A stretch of 45,775 nucleotides of DNA from Gammaproteobacteria bacterium (GTDB lineage: Bacteria; Pseudomonadota; Gammaproteobacteria; Arenicellales; JAANXG01), in assembly GCA_024638505.1 (NCBI GenBank), contig JAHEKE010000025.1, positions 1-45,775 of the forward strand, in the 5' to 3' direction. This document shows positions 27,959 to 38,297 of this stretch, in pieces. Both the position numbers and the translations under genes were made by a program. The notes under the pieces are model-generated. The model had not been told where the DNA came from. It made no database searches and worked only from the letters and a program-made list of their open reading frames with translations. Positions within the stretch are counted from its first letter, which is position 1. Every line of letters begins with the position of its first letter.

Positions 27959-29902
27959 TTACAGCAACAGGCGTCGCACGTCCGCCAGCACTTTCGCCAG
28001 AAACGATGTAAACCGTGCTGCTTGGGCGCCATCGATAACCCGGTGATCGTATGATAGGGACAACGGAAGCAAAAGGCGGGGCACGAATTCTCCGTTCTCA
28101 TAAACGGGTCTCATTGCTGAGCGAGAGACCCCCAGGATTGCGACTTCCGGGGCGTTGACAATCGGTGTGAAAGCAGTCCCGCCGATTCCGCCCAGGCTTG
28201 AAATGGTAAATGATGCCCCCTGCAGATCCTTGGGGGAGAGTTTTTTGTTTCTCGACCGCGTACTGATGTCGTCCAACTCGCTGGCTAGATCTCTGATTGA
28301 CTTGAGATCAACGTCTCGCACGACTGGAACAACCAGTCCGTCCTCAGTGTCGACTGCAATACCCAGGTGAAAATACTTTTTCAGGATCAGATTTTCACCA
28401 CCTTTTTCAAGAGATGAGTTGAAGTTGGGGAATTGTTTCAGCGCAACGACGCATGCCTTCATTAAGAATGAGAGCATAGTAATACGCGGCCCGCCCTTTG
28501 ATTCCTGTTCTTTTTTTAAGTCCTGGCGAAACTCCTCAAGTTCGGTGATGTCGGCCTCGTCATGCTGAGTAACGTGCGGTACGTGTAACCAGGCCCGGGT
28601 CAGGTTCGTTGCCGTAAGTTTCTTGATTCGGCTCAAAGGTTGAACCTCGATTTCCCCAAACTGCGAAAAATCAATCTCCGGCATTTCCGGAATACCGGTA
28701 CCGGCGGGCACTTCGGCTGCAGACGGGGCTGTTTTAGCCGCAGGTGTAGCCAGGGTTTGTTTCACCCAATGCTGAACATCTTCTTTTAGAATCCGTCCTT
28801 TAGGGCCACTGCCGCTGACGCGGCTCAGGTCTACTCCCAGTTCGCGCGCAAACTTTCTGACCGCCGGGCTGGCGTGGGGCAGGGGCCCTTGCTTTACTGC
28901 TGACACCGGCATTCCAGCCGGGGGTGGCGGCCTGGCTGATCTGTCGTCCTGCTGGCGGGCCCTGGTCTCGCCTTCGGTTCGGTCTACAGCTGGTGCCTGC
29001 TCGCTAGCCTTGGTTGCGGTAACAGATCGAGTTGACCGCTGCGGCTGCGCTTCCGCCGGGGGCTCTGCTTCTGTTTTGGGCTGCTGTGCCTCTGTTTCGG
29101 GCTGTGCTTCTGTTTCGGGCTGTGCTTCCAGCTCGGACGAAGGGGCGGGCGCCGGCCGGAGCGACGCGTCACCTGCGCCGCCGCTGTCGGGGTGAGCCGG
29201 CGGCTCCGGAATCGGCTGCGCCGCCGAACCGAGGCTGCCTGCGGCACTCTGTTCACCGCCGAGCGCCAGATTCGCAATCGGATCGCCCTCTGAAATACGG
29301 TCACCGACGCTGGTCAATACGTCTACAATGGTGCCGGTCATGGGTGACGGCACATCCATTGTGGCTTTGTCGCTCTCCAGCGTGATCAGAGGATCCTCCA
29401 TTTGGATTAGATCACCCGGCGAAACGTGAACCTCGATGACCTCTACATCTTCAAAGTCGCCAATATCGGGTACGCTGATTGTAATGCGGTCCCGATCTTC
29501 TTCGCTTTCTGAGTCAGGCCGTGGCGATGCTTCTCCAGTGTCTGCGCCGGCGTAATTTTGCTGCGCGGATTGAGCTTGAGACGGCGCTGCCGAAGAGTCT
29601 GCGCTCATTACAGGCTCGCGCCTATCAATAAGCTCGGCTCGCGTTTCCTCTGGGTCTTCTACTTCTGTTTCCAGTAACAGGATTGATGATCCCCGAGTGA
29701 CCCTGTCACCGATCTGTATCATTATTTCGTGCACCCGCCCTGGCAGAGGAGACGGTACATCCATTGCGCCCCGCTCACTCTGTACAGTGATGAGTGGTGA
29801 ATTGACCTCCACCTGATCGCCTTCATGAACCAGTATTTCAACGACAGGGACGCTCCTGAAATCACCAATGTCAGGAACTTCGATCTCTTTATAGCTTAAC
29901 AC
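27959..29902 (-). CDS. aceF: Pyruvate dehydrogenase E2, dihydrolipoyl acetyltransferase
   Basis: The 647 residues form the acetyltransferase core of the pyruvate dehydrogenase complex. Two lipoyl-type domains are present. The second (about 140-215) has K179 in ESDKATMDVP. The first (1-77) reads QSERGAMDVP, with R44 in the place of the lipoylated lysine. An Ala/Pro/Gln/Glu-rich linker (about 220-340), the subunit-binding domain HASPAVRKFARELGVDLSRV, and the catalytic domain ending SLSYDHRVIDGAQAARFTSF with the HxxxD motif follow. GTG start with GAGGAT upstream. It is 14 bases after aceE. Confidence 0.95.
   Translation of the reverse strand: MLSYKEIEVPDIGDFRSVPVVEILVHEGDQVEVNSPLITVQSERGAMDVPSPLPGRVHEIMIQIGDRVTRGSSILLLETEVEDPEETRAELIDRREPVMSADSSAAPSQAQSAQQNYAGADTGEASPRPDSESEEDRDRITISVPDIGDFEDVEVIEVHVSPGDLIQMEDPLITLESDKATMDVPSPMTGTIVDVLTSVGDRISEGDPIANLALGGEQSAAGSLGSAAQPIPEPPAHPDSGGAGDASLRPAPAPSSELEAQPETEAQPETEAQQPKTEAEPPAEAQPQRSTRSVTATKASEQAPAVDRTEGETRARQQDDRSARPPPPAGMPVSAVKQGPLPHASPAVRKFARELGVDLSRVSGSGPKGRILKEDVQHWVKQTLATPAAKTAPSAAEVPAGTGIPEMPEIDFSQFGEIEVQPLSRIKKLTATNLTRAWLHVPHVTQHDEADITELEEFRQDLKKEQESKGGPRITMLSFLMKACVVALKQFPNFNSSLEKGGENLILKKYFHLGIAVDTEDGLVVPVVRDVDLKSIRDLASELDDISTRSRNKKLSPKDLQGASFTISSLGGIGGTAFTPIVNAPEVAILGVSRSAMRPVYENGEFVPRLLLPLSLSYDHRVIDGAQAARFTSFLAKVLADVRRLLL
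29091..29126. repeat. 18-bp tandem duplication in the AceF linker
   Basis: TCTGTTTCGGGCTGTGCT is repeated exactly at 29091-29108 and 29109-29126, with a diverged third copy just before it (about 29070-29090). On the coding strand it gives repeated AQPETE units in the flexible linker between lipoyl and binding domains. Exact copies imply a recent duplication or an ongoing length variation. Confidence 0.85.
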
Positions 29903-29916
29903 TCGGATATCCTCGT

Positions 29917-32595
29917 TTATGCCCTGGCGGGGTTGGTCTTTTCAGTATCGATACCAAAGGTTTTTATCGCCTTGCTTACCTCACTCATTGGCACTTCTCC
30001 TTCATCGGCCAGCGCTTTCAATGCGGCCGCTGCGATGTGATAGCGATCAACCTCAAAATGACTGCGAAGTTTACTGCGTCTATCGCTTCGGCCGAACCCA
30101 TCCGTGCCCAGGGTAGTGTAAAGTGTGGGTACAAATTGTCTAATCTGTTCCGGGAAGGCCTGCATGTAATCAGTAGCTGCAATCACCGGACCTGGTCTGT
30201 TTGACAGGCACTGTTCGACATAAGATTTCTTCGCGCTTTGCTCTGGATGAAGCCGATTCCAGCGTTCGACATCAAGTCCGTCGCGACATAACTGGGTAAA
30301 GCTGGTTGCGCTCCATACGTCCGCGGCAACATTAAATTCGGACTGAAGAATCTCTGCCGCCGACTCCACTTCGCGTAGTATGCTGCCACTGCCAATAAGC
30401 TGAACGCACGGATGATCAGGCTCGATGTTGCCCTGGGTGGTATCACTTAACAGATACATACCTTTGATAATGCCTTCTTCCGTCCCTGCCGCTAAGGCTG
30501 GGTGTGGATAATTTTCGTTCATCACCGTTATGTAGTAGTAAGCGTTGCGCTGGTTTACATACATTTCGGTCAGCCCATGGTGGATAATAACGGCGAGCTC
30601 ATGGGCATAGGTGGGATCATAGGATATGCAGTTCGGGATAGTCGAAGACAGGATATGACTGTGGCCATCCTGATGCTGCAGGCCCTCGCCTGCCAGAGTA
30701 GTGCGTCCTGAGGTGCCGCCGAGCAGGAATCCGCGTGCCTGTGAATCGCCAGCCGCCCAGGCCAGGTCGCCGACCCGCTGAAAGCCAAACATAGAGTAAA
30801 AGATGTAAAAGGGTATCATGTTAACGCCGTGATTGGCATATGCTGTTCCCGCGGCAATCCACGAGGAAAACGCCCCTGCTTCGTTGATGCCTTCCTGCAG
30901 TACCTGGCCTTCCTTGTCCTCACGGTAGTACATGAGCTGATCGGCATCCTCCGGCTTGTACAGCTGCCCAACCGAAGAATAGATGCCCAACTGTCGAAAT
31001 AATCCTTCCATGCCGAAAGTGCGGGATTCGTCGGGGACAATAGGAACAACGTATTTACCTAATTCCTTATTCCGCGTAAGCGTGGTTAAAATTCGGACGA
31101 ACGCCATAGTGGTCGATATCTCGCGTTCACCGGTACCTTCCAGCTGGGTTTTGAATGCGTCTAGTGGGGGAATGGGCAAAGGATCGGCGTTGGGTGAGCG
31201 GCTTGGCAGGTATCCCCCCAGCTCTTCGCGTCTTTGCTTGAGGTATTGAATTTCCTCGCTGTCATCAGGCGGTCGAAAATAGGGGAGTTGTTCAATTTGC
31301 TCGTCTTCCACCGGGATTTTGAAGCGGTCACGAAATTGCTTCAGTGATTCCTCGTCCATTTTCTTCTGCTGGTGCGTGATGTTTTGCCCCTCACCGGCGT
31401 CACCCATGCCGTATCCCTTAACCGTTTTCGCCAGAATCACCGTCGGCTGGCCGACGTGGCTCACCGCCTTGGCGTACGCTGCGTAAATCTTGTGCGGATC
31501 GTGGCCTCCACGATTCAAGCGCCAAATATCCTGGTCGGACATGTTAGCCACCATGGCCTTGAGTTCCGGATATTTGCCGAAGAAGTATTCGCGGGTATAC
31601 GCTCCCCCTTTTGCCTTAAAGGCCTGATACTCGCCATCGACGGCTTCTTCCATACGCTTGGCCAACAAACCTTTGGTATCGCGCATTAAGAGCGGATCCC
31701 AGTAGGAGCCCCATATAACCTTGATTACATTCCAGCCGGCACCGCGAAACTCACTTTCCAGTTCCTGGATGATTTTGCCGTTGCCTCTGACCGGTCCGTC
31801 TAACCTTTGTAAATTACAGTTGATGACGAAAATAAGATTGTCCAGCTTCTCCCGTCCGGCCAATGAAATAGCCCCCATGGATTCCGGTTCGTCCATTTCG
31901 CCATCACCACAGAAGCACCATACTTTTCTTTTTTCCGCATCCGCCAATCCTCGGTAGTGCAGATAATCCATAAACCGGGCCTGGTAAATAGCCATTATTG
32001 GCCCCAGTCCCATAGAAACCGTGGGGAACTGCCAGAACGTTGGCATTAACCAAGGATGCGGGTATGAGGACAGCCCCTGGGTCTCTGCCTCCTGCCGGAA
32101 CCCGTCCAAATCCTGCTCACTCAACCGGCCCTCCAGAAACGCCCGGGCGTAAATGCCCGGGGCAGAGTGCCCCTGGATGTATACCAGGTCTCCGCCATGA
32201 TTCTCCGTTGGCGCGTGCCAGAAATGATTGAAGCCGACATCATAAAGTGTCGCAGCAGAGGCAAAGCTCGCGATGTGTCCGCCCAGTTCCGTGCTTATGC
32301 GATTGGCCCGGAGCACCATGGCTAACGCGTTCCACCGAATCAACGAGCGAATGCGCCATTCGATAGCCGCGTTGCCCGGGCTGGGTTTCTCTAGCGCAGC
32401 CGGTATAGTGTTCAAATATGCGGTCGTAAGTTTGTACGGTAAATAGGCGCCGGATCGTCGGGCCTTGTCGATCAATTGTTCAAGTAAGAAATGCGCTCTA
32501 GTCGGTCCCTCTTCTTTGATGACGGCGTCTAGCGCGTCAATCCATTCCTGAGTCTCCTGTTCATCAATATCTTTCGTTGTTTCGACCGGTTGCAT
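29917..32595 (-). CDS. aceE: Pyruvate dehydrogenase E1, homodimeric type
   Basis: The ThDP enzyme that decarboxylates pyruvate and acetylates E2 lipoyl groups. The 892 residues match AceE length and are unrelated to the alpha/beta form. ThDP and magnesium are bound by GDGEMDEPESMGAISLAGRE with NCNLQRLDGPV. HFWHAPTENHGGDLVYIQGH is the N-terminal active-site region. AGGAGA at 32601-32606 precedes the ATG. First gene of aceE-aceF-lpdA. Confidence 0.97.
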   Translation of the reverse strand: MQPVETTKDIDEQETQEWIDALDAVIKEEGPTRAHFLLEQLIDKARRSGAYLPYKLTTAYLNTIPAALEKPSPGNAAIEWRIRSLIRWNALAMVLRANRISTELGGHIASFASAATLYDVGFNHFWHAPTENHGGDLVYIQGHSAPGIYARAFLEGRLSEQDLDGFRQEAETQGLSSYPHPWLMPTFWQFPTVSMGLGPIMAIYQARFMDYLHYRGLADAEKRKVWCFCGDGEMDEPESMGAISLAGREKLDNLIFVINCNLQRLDGPVRGNGKIIQELESEFRGAGWNVIKVIWGSYWDPLLMRDTKGLLAKRMEEAVDGEYQAFKAKGGAYTREYFFGKYPELKAMVANMSDQDIWRLNRGGHDPHKIYAAYAKAVSHVGQPTVILAKTVKGYGMGDAGEGQNITHQQKKMDEESLKQFRDRFKIPVEDEQIEQLPYFRPPDDSEEIQYLKQRREELGGYLPSRSPNADPLPIPPLDAFKTQLEGTGEREISTTMAFVRILTTLTRNKELGKYVVPIVPDESRTFGMEGLFRQLGIYSSVGQLYKPEDADQLMYYREDKEGQVLQEGINEAGAFSSWIAAGTAYANHGVNMIPFYIFYSMFGFQRVGDLAWAAGDSQARGFLLGGTSGRTTLAGEGLQHQDGHSHILSSTIPNCISYDPTYAHELAVIIHHGLTEMYVNQRNAYYYITVMNENYPHPALAAGTEEGIIKGMYLLSDTTQGNIEPDHPCVQLIGSGSILREVESAAEILQSEFNVAADVWSATSFTQLCRDGLDVERWNRLHPEQSAKKSYVEQCLSNRPGPVIAATDYMQAFPEQIRQFVPTLYTTLGTDGFGRSDRRSKLRSHFEVDRYHIAAAALKALADEGEVPMSEVSKAIKTFGIDTEKTNPARA

Positions 32596-32933
32596 TGTGA
32601 TCTCCTACCAGATTGCGCTCTGCCTTATTATTTATCGCACTTAGCATCCTTAATATAACATGGACTTTCTTGTTCCTATCGCTGGGCAGGTCCCGCGGCA
32701 ACCGCGCTGAATCTAACCATGCCACCAGCGGCAGCGTTACGGCTTAGACTATGCGCCGGTTGTCGAATACCTACCAGAATAGGTCGTTGGTTTACGGTAG
32801 TAGTGCAGGGTGGCATGGTGCAGATCTTCTGACATTATTTTTATCTCTCAATACAGTAGTGCTAGCGCTCGATTGATGGTGGCACCTCGGCCGCTACCGG
32901 CGCTATTTTCAGAGCCATGGTGCTCGCCAGTCG
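32596..32933. other. 338-base gap between lipA and aceE
   Basis: Both flanking genes read leftward, so this gap should hold the aceE promoter. TATATT on the - strand (32652-32657) could be a -10 element, but no good -35 lies 16-18 bases upstream. No palindrome like the E. coli PdhR site (ATTGGTnnnACCAAT) was seen. A 28-codon ORF at 32749-32835 is described separately. Confidence 0.5.
32749..32835 (-). pseudogene. 28-codon ORF, possible malic enzyme N-terminal remnant
   Basis: The peptide begins MSEDLHHATLHYYRKP and ends at a TAG after 28 residues. From memory of the family, NADP-type malic enzymes (MaeB) begin with a similar MSEDLxxAALxYHRxP pattern, so this may be the surviving 5' end of a deleted maeB. 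GAGAGA lies about 8 bases upstream as a ribosome binding site. No further maeB-like sequence follows in any frame I checked. It could equally be a short unrelated or regulatory ORF. Confidence 0.25.
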
Positions 32934-33899
32934 CTATCCGAACTCACCGCTTGCCTGCAAATCAGCGTGATAGGAAGATCGCACCATTGGCCCAGCGGCA
33001 ACCTGGGTAAATCCGATTGTGAGTCCGTACTCCTTCAGCGCCTTAAACTCATCAGGGTAAACGTATCGCTCCACCGGCAGGTGGTGTCTACTCGGCTGCA
33101 GATATTGACCCAGCGTCAGCATATCACAGTGGTGATTCACCAAATCACGCATCACCGCTTCAACCTCTTCAATATCTTCCCCTAAACCGAGCATAAGCCC
33201 GGACTTAGTGGGTACCTGCGGATGTAGCGTTTTAAATCTCCGCACCAGATTTAAAGACCATTCGTAATCAGATCCGGGGCGCGCTTTTTTGTACAGGCGC
33301 GGCACAGTTTCAAGATTGTGGTTGAACACATCCGGTGGATCGTGCTGTAAAACCTCAAGTGCAAGGTCCATGCGGCCGCGAAAATCTGGTACCAGAATCT
33401 CTAGTTGGATATCGGCGTTGGCTGCTCGGATCGCACGTATACAGGCTGCGAAGTGTGCTGCACCACCGTCTTTCAGATCGTCCCTGTCCACCGAAGTGAT
33501 GACCACGTAGGATAATCCCATGTCGCTTATCGTGCGCGCCAGTCGCTGCGGTTCGTTCGTATCGAGCGCCAGCGGTCGTCCATGGGCAACATCGCAAAAA
33601 GGGCATCGCCGGGTGCAGATGTCACCCATTATCATAAAGGTTGCGGTGCCATGGCCGAAGCATTCCGGCAGGTTTGGGCACGCCGCCTCCTCACACACGG
33701 TATGCAGATTATGCTGGCGTAGCTTGCTCTTAAGCTGCGCGACTTTATTATCGGATGACAGACGGACTCGTATCCAGTCTGGCTTCTTAAGCGGATTTTC
33801 AGTGGGCACGACCTTTATCGGAATGCGCTTCATTTTCTCCGCACCCCGCTGTTTGACCCCCGGCGTCGGGGATTCCGCCCTTGATTTCAAATTTTGCAT
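32934..33899 (-). CDS. lipA: Lipoyl synthase
   Basis: A radical SAM enzyme that inserts two sulfurs into octanoyl groups on lipoyl domains. The ATG at 33899 gives 321 residues, the E. coli length; a longer open frame to 34016 overlaps the upstream gene and is not used. The auxiliary cluster cysteines are C69, C74 and C80 in [12 protein letters not shown] and the radical SAM cluster is C95, C99 and C102 in [15 protein letters not shown] near the end has the serine ligand. Its products modify AceF and Lpd encoded just downstream. lipB is not in the window. Confidence 0.97.
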   Translation of the reverse strand: MQNLKSRAESPTPGVKQRGAEKMKRIPIKVVPTENPLKKPDWIRVRLSSDNKVAQLKSKLRQHNLHTVCEEAACPNLPECFGHGTATFMIMGDICTRRCPFCDVAHGRPLALDTNEPQRLARTISDMGLSYVVITSVDRDDLKDGGAAHFAACIRAIRAANADIQLEILVPDFRGRMDLALEVLQHDPPDVFNHNLETVPRLYKKARPGSDYEWSLNLVRRFKTLHPQVPTKSGLMLGLGEDIEEVEAVMRDLVNHHCDMLTLGQYLQPSRHHLPVERYVYPDEFKALKEYGLTIGFTQVAAGPMVRSSYHADLQASGEFG

Positions 33900-33994
33900 A
33901 GGGCGGCAGTATAACTGATTCAATCTCTTCGTTGGATATGGCTCGTGTGCTGACCGGTAGATGGGTTCCTCTTTGCCGGTTAGGGTAAACGGCG

Positions 33995-34798
33995 TTATAC
34001 CCTGTCTTTCTGCCACTGCACCACTATATCGTGCAGTCTGGATACCCCATCGGTGAGCGCAGCCGGCCCCGGCTGTAGAATTTCAGCTGATTTTATTTCA
34101 TACAAATCATTGTTTTCCACTGCTGGTATACGCTGCCAGCCCGGTCTTTGTGCAACCTGCTCTGGCCGGAATTTCTTGCCGCACCAGGAGCCGATGATGA
34201 TATCAGGCTGTCGCCTGACTACTTCCTTAGGGTCCGCGATGATGCGGTCTTTGCCTAGCGGGTGTTGCGCCAGATTAGCGAAGCAGTCCCGACCTCCCGC
34301 TATTTCAATCAATTCAGAAACCCATTTAATCGCACTGATCATAGGATCGTTCCATTCCTCAAAATAGATTACCGGCTGGGCTGCAAAGGAAGGTGCTTTT
34401 TCCCGCATCGCGCTCAACCGCTGCTGCAAACCATAAACGTACGTCTCGACCTTTTCCTGCACGCCGATCATGCTGCCGAGCAGTAGCATCATGTTCAGAA
34501 TCTCCTGAACCGAGCGCTGATTGAATACGTGAACGTTGATCCCTTGCTTGATCAGAGCGCTCGCAATGTCAGCCTGCAAATCAGAGAATCCCAATACCAG
34601 ATCTGGCTCCAGGGCAAGTATCTTGTCTATCTTTGCACTGGTAAAAGCCGATACCTTGGGTTTTTCCTTACGCGCGCAAATGGGTCGCACCGTATATCCC
34701 GAGATGCCAACGATTCGATCTTCCTCACCGAGCAGGTAAAGCAGCTCGGTTGTTTCTTCTGTCAGGCAAACGATACGTTGTGGGTAAATCGCCGGCAC
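33995..34798 (-). CDS. BtuF-like cobalamin/metal-chelate binding protein
   Basis: The 267 residues have the two-lobed helical-backbone fold of class III periplasmic binding proteins. They include [40 protein letters not shown] and [20 protein letters not shown]. Proteins like this are annotated as cobalamin-binding. It starts from GTG and has no signal peptide, so it may be cytoplasmic, or the true start lies elsewhere; no ABC permease or ATPase gene is near. It sits between sixA and lipA on the same strand. Confidence 0.7.
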   Translation of the reverse strand: MPAIYPQRIVCLTEETTELLYLLGEEDRIVGISGYTVRPICARKEKPKVSAFTSAKIDKILALEPDLVLGFSDLQADIASALIKQGINVHVFNQRSVQEILNMMLLLGSMIGVQEKVETYVYGLQQRLSAMREKAPSFAAQPVIYFEEWNDPMISAIKWVSELIEIAGGRDCFANLAQHPLGKDRIIADPKEVVRRQPDIIIGSWCGKKFRPEQVAQRPGWQRIPAVENNDLYEIKSAEILQPGPAALTDGVSRLHDIVVQWQKDRV

Positions 34799-34844
34799 AG
34801 GTAATTTTCCGGTGCGTGTCTGGGCGAAAGCGATCGGCCGGTTC

Positions 34845-35345
34845 CTACTTTTTCAGGTATCGCTTGGGGTAGTCGAAATCATGCAGCGTTGCGGCACCCT
34901 GTCTGATCTCTGGCCAGCGGTCAACGCTGGCTCTCAGGATGACTACCCCTGCGGTCGGAACATTGTCGATGGGCTTGTCGCCGAGCATATTAGTGAAATC
35001 GTTCAGTCCGGGGTTGTGGCCCACAATGGCAACCGCGTCGAGTTGATTGTCCAGGGCGTGCACAAAATCCAATAAATCATCTGCGCTGGCATGATACAGC
35101 CCGGGTTCTGCCTCGATTCCCTCAGCTGCGTAGTCCATTGCAGCACAGATATAGCGTGCCGTATCAGCGGCCCGCTTAGCCGGACTCGTGTACATCTGAT
35201 CAAAACTGATATTTTTTTGGCGCAATATCTGACCCATGAATGGTGCGTTGCGCCGGCCTCTTTTGTTTAACGGGCGGTCGAAATCCTGCAGCGTGGGATC
35301 GCGCCAGCTGGATTTTGCATGGCGTATCAGTATTAACGTTTTCAT
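34845..35345 (-). CDS. sixA: SixA-type phosphohistidine phosphatase
   Basis: A 166-residue histidine phosphatase. R8 and H9 in LILIRHAKSSW give the catalytic histidine, MYTSPAKRAADTA supplies the second arginine, and H110 in AIVGHNPG the other catalytic histidine. Its short length without a cap domain fits SixA, which dephosphorylates histidine phosphocarriers. It lies 30 bases after uvrA and 46 before the next gene, so it is likely in the same transcript. Confidence 0.88.
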   Translation of the reverse strand: MKTLILIRHAKSSWRDPTLQDFDRPLNKRGRRNAPFMGQILRQKNISFDQMYTSPAKRAADTARYICAAMDYAAEGIEAEPGLYHASADDLLDFVHALDNQLDAVAIVGHNPGLNDFTNMLGDKPIDNVPTAGVVILRASVDRWPEIRQGAATLHDFDYPKRYLKK

Positions 35346-35375
35346 GCGGCAACGGCTGCAATTTGGCAGGGTAGT

Positions 35376-38240
35376 CTATGCACTTTTACTCTCATATTCT
35401 TCGTTTTTGGCCAGCGCGGCAGATAGATACTGCCCAGTGTAGGATGATTTGTCTACAGACACATTTTCTGGCGTGCCCACGGCTACGATGTTCCCGCCCT
35501 GGTCTCCACCTTCCGGGCCGAGGTCAATGATCCAATCCGCGGTCTTGATTACATCCAGATTATGTTCAATTACTATGACCGTGTTCCCGTGATCGCGTAA
35601 TGTATGCAGCACGCTTAACAACTGTTTGATATCGTGAAAATGCAATCCAGTCGTCGGCTCATCGAGGATATACAGTGTCTTGCCGGTATCTCTTTTGGAT
35701 AGTTCTCGCGATAGCTTGATGCGCTGGGCCTCGCCTCCGGACAGGGTTGTGGCGCTCTGCCCCAGGTGTATATAACCCAGTCCCACTGCAAGCAGGGTGT
35801 CCAACTTTTTTCTTACAACCGGCACCGCATAAAAAAAGTCTGCCGCCTGTTCAACGGTCATATCCAGAACCTCAGAGATATTTTTGCCCTTATACCTGAT
35901 GTCCAGAGTTTCTCGATTATAGCGTTTACCTTTACAGGTATCGCAGGGTACGTAGACATCTGGCAAAAAATGCATTTCTACCTTGATCAGACCGTCTCCC
36001 TGACACGCTTCACAGCGTCCGCCGCGGACGTTAAAAGAAAATCTTCCCGGTTTGTATCCGCGGGCTCTGGCTTCCGGCGTATTGGAGAATAGTTCTCGGA
36101 TCGGAGTAAACAGACCGGTATAGGTTGCAGGGTTTGATCGAGGCGTGCGCCCGATGGGGCTCTGATCGATATCGATGACTTTATCAAAGTGCTGGATTCC
36201 CTCTAAGGCGGCATAAGGCGAGGGGCTGGTTTTACTCTTATAAAGCGCGCGCGCTATCGCCGGATAGAGCGTGCTATTGATCAAGGTTGACTTACCGGAG
36301 CCGGAAACACCGGTGATGCAAGTAAAACATCCAACCGGAATATTCACCGTAATATTCTTTAAATTGTTGCCCTTGGCCCCTGCCACGGTGAGTACGCGCT
36401 CACCGTCATACAGCGTGCGCTCAGCCGGCACGTCGATCCGAAGTTCTCCGCTTAGATAGCGGCCGGTCAGCGACTGGGCGCTGATCAGGATCTCGCCCGG
36501 CTTGCCCTGGGCGACTACCCGCCCGCCGTGGATGCCGGCACCCGGGCCAAGGTCGAGCACGTGATCCGCGCTGAGAATGGCCTCCTCATCGTGTTCGACC
36601 ACCAGAACGGTGTTGCCAAGGTCACGCAACCTGGTCAGGGTAGACAACAATCGCCCATTGTCACGTTGATGCAATCCGATTGAGGGTTCATCCAAAACGT
36701 ACATAACGCCAACCAGTCCCGAGCCGATTTGCGAAGCCAATCGGATGCGCTGAGCTTCTCCCCCGGAGAGGGTATCGGCCGAGCGATCAATCGTTAAGTA
36801 TTCCAGCCCAACGTTGACCAGGAAGCTCAGCCGGTCACGAATCTCCCGCACAATCTTTTCAGCAATCTTGCCGCGATGTCCGCTAAGCGCGAGCTTGTCA
36901 AAAAACTGAAAGGCGCTGCCAATGGCAAAAGAAGTCAGATCGTGAATAGCATGCTCAGCGATGAATACGTTTCGTGCCTCGATCCGCAGACGGCTTCCAG
37001 CGCACTGCGTACAAGGCCGCGAGTTGATAAACCGGGCCAGTTCCTCACGCACCGTGTTCGACTCCGTATCCCGATATCTGCGTTCCATATTCTGAATGAC
37101 GCCTTCAAATCTGTGCGTCCGTTTAACGCTGCGGCGACCACGGCCGCGTAAGTAGGTAAACTCGATCTTTTCCTCACCGCTGCCAAAAAGTATCGCTTCA
37201 CGAATGGTCTCCGGCAGGTCGGCAAAGGGCGTGTCAACATCAAAATCGTAGTGGTCTGCGAGACAATTAATAAGATTGAAATAAAACACGTTACGCCGAT
37301 CCCAGCCATGAATCGCGCCCGCTGCCAGGCTGAGATGATGATCATAGATAACCCGCTCCGGGTCGATAAACTGTGCGACCCCCAGCCCGTCACAACCTGG
37401 GCACGCGCCTGCCGGATTGTTGAATGAGAAAAGCCGGGGTTCCAGCTCACTCAGACTATAGCCGCAATAGGGGCAAGCGTAGCGGGATGAGAACAATAAC
37501 TCCTGCTCAGTTTGCTGCTCATTCGCCGGTAAAATGAGCACTTTGGCAATGCCCTCGCTCAACTCTATTGCGGTTTCAAAGGACTCTGCCAGGCGCTGCT
37601 GGTGACTGTCTTTAACCGCGATTCGATCAACAACGATTTCGATGCTGTGCTTCACGGTTTTTTTCAGTGCCGGGGGATCTTCCAGTTCTATGACCTCACC
37701 GTCTATCCGCGCGCGGATAAAACCCTGCGCGCGCAAACGTTCCATCAATTGCACATGTTCGCCTTTGCGCTCCACTACCACAGGCGAAAGCAGGAGCACC
37801 CGGGTGCCTTCGGGCAGGGCAATTACCTGGTCAACCATTTGACTTATAGTCTGGGCCTGCAAACCGACTCTGTGCTCCGGACAGCGGGGATCCCCGACAC
37901 GTGCGTATAAAAGTCTCAGGTAGTCGTAGATTTCGGTTACCGTTCCCACGGTCGATCTGGGGTTGTGCGAGGTCGCCTTTTGTTCTATTGAGATGGCGGG
38001 AGACAGGCCTTCTATCAAATCAACGTCTGGTTTCTCCATGAGCGATAAAAACTGCCTGGCATACGTGGAGAGCGATTCGACGTAGCGTCGTTGCCCTTCG
38101 GCATAGATAGTGTCGAAGGCAAGTGAGGACTTTCCCGATCCGGAGAGCCCGGTGATCACGATAAACCTGTCCCGCGGTAAATCGACATCGATATTCTGCA
38201 GGTTGTGGGTGCGCGCACCGCGAATTTGAATCGTGTCCAT
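35376..38240 (-). CDS. uvrA: UvrABC excinuclease subunit A
   Basis: The damage-sensing ATPase of nucleotide excision repair. The 954 residues contain two ABC ATPase modules: Walker [15 protein letters not shown] near the start and [20 protein letters not shown] in the second half, with signatures [14 protein letters not shown] and [14 protein letters not shown]. Zinc-binding [12 protein letters not shown] with CPGCDG, and CEACQGDG with CDTCKG, are intact. It is divergent from ssb, an old gammaproteobacterial arrangement. No LexA-type site is seen upstream. Confidence 0.98.
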   Translation of the reverse strand: MDTIQIRGARTHNLQNIDVDLPRDRFIVITGLSGSGKSSLAFDTIYAEGQRRYVESLSTYARQFLSLMEKPDVDLIEGLSPAISIEQKATSHNPRSTVGTVTEIYDYLRLLYARVGDPRCPEHRVGLQAQTISQMVDQVIALPEGTRVLLLSPVVVERKGEHVQLMERLRAQGFIRARIDGEVIELEDPPALKKTVKHSIEIVVDRIAVKDSHQQRLAESFETAIELSEGIAKVLILPANEQQTEQELLFSSRYACPYCGYSLSELEPRLFSFNNPAGACPGCDGLGVAQFIDPERVIYDHHLSLAAGAIHGWDRRNVFYFNLINCLADHYDFDVDTPFADLPETIREAILFGSGEEKIEFTYLRGRGRRSVKRTHRFEGVIQNMERRYRDTESNTVREELARFINSRPCTQCAGSRLRIEARNVFIAEHAIHDLTSFAIGSAFQFFDKLALSGHRGKIAEKIVREIRDRLSFLVNVGLEYLTIDRSADTLSGGEAQRIRLASQIGSGLVGVMYVLDEPSIGLHQRDNGRLLSTLTRLRDLGNTVLVVEHDEEAILSADHVLDLGPGAGIHGGRVVAQGKPGEILISAQSLTGRYLSGELRIDVPAERTLYDGERVLTVAGAKGNNLKNITVNIPVGCFTCITGVSGSGKSTLINSTLYPAIARALYKSKTSPSPYAALEGIQHFDKVIDIDQSPIGRTPRSNPATYTGLFTPIRELFSNTPEARARGYKPGRFSFNVRGGRCEACQGDGLIKVEMHFLPDVYVPCDTCKGKRYNRETLDIRYKGKNISEVLDMTVEQAADFFYAVPVVRKKLDTLLAVGLGYIHLGQSATTLSGGEAQRIKLSRELSKRDTGKTLYILDEPTTGLHFHDIKQLLSVLHTLRDHGNTVIVIEHNLDVIKTADWIIDLGPEGGDQGGNIVAVGTPENVSVDKSSYTGQYLSAALAKNEEYESKSA

Positions 38241-38267
38241 CTAATGGTTTGAGCCGAAAAATCCTAT

Positions 38268-38297
38268 ACTATACGCTGCCTTCGAATCTCTAGGCAA
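38268..38297 (-). promoter_or_regulatory. Candidate uvrA promoter
   Basis: On the - strand TTGCCT (38292-38297) and TATAGT (38268-38273) are separated by 18 bases, matching 4 of 6 and 5 of 6 of the sigma-70 consensus. Transcription would begin near 38261, giving a leader of about 20 bases and no good Shine-Dalgarno sequence. No CTGT-N8-ACAG LexA box overlaps it. Confidence 0.5.

Noticed and set aside
29032-29385. Alanine/arginine-rich open frames opposite and beside the AceF linker
   Set aside because: Artifacts of the repetitive Pro/Gln/Glu/Ala linker of AceF.
33900-34016. N-terminal extension of lipA
   Set aside because: It overlaps the BtuF-like gene; starting at 33899 gives the usual 321 residues.
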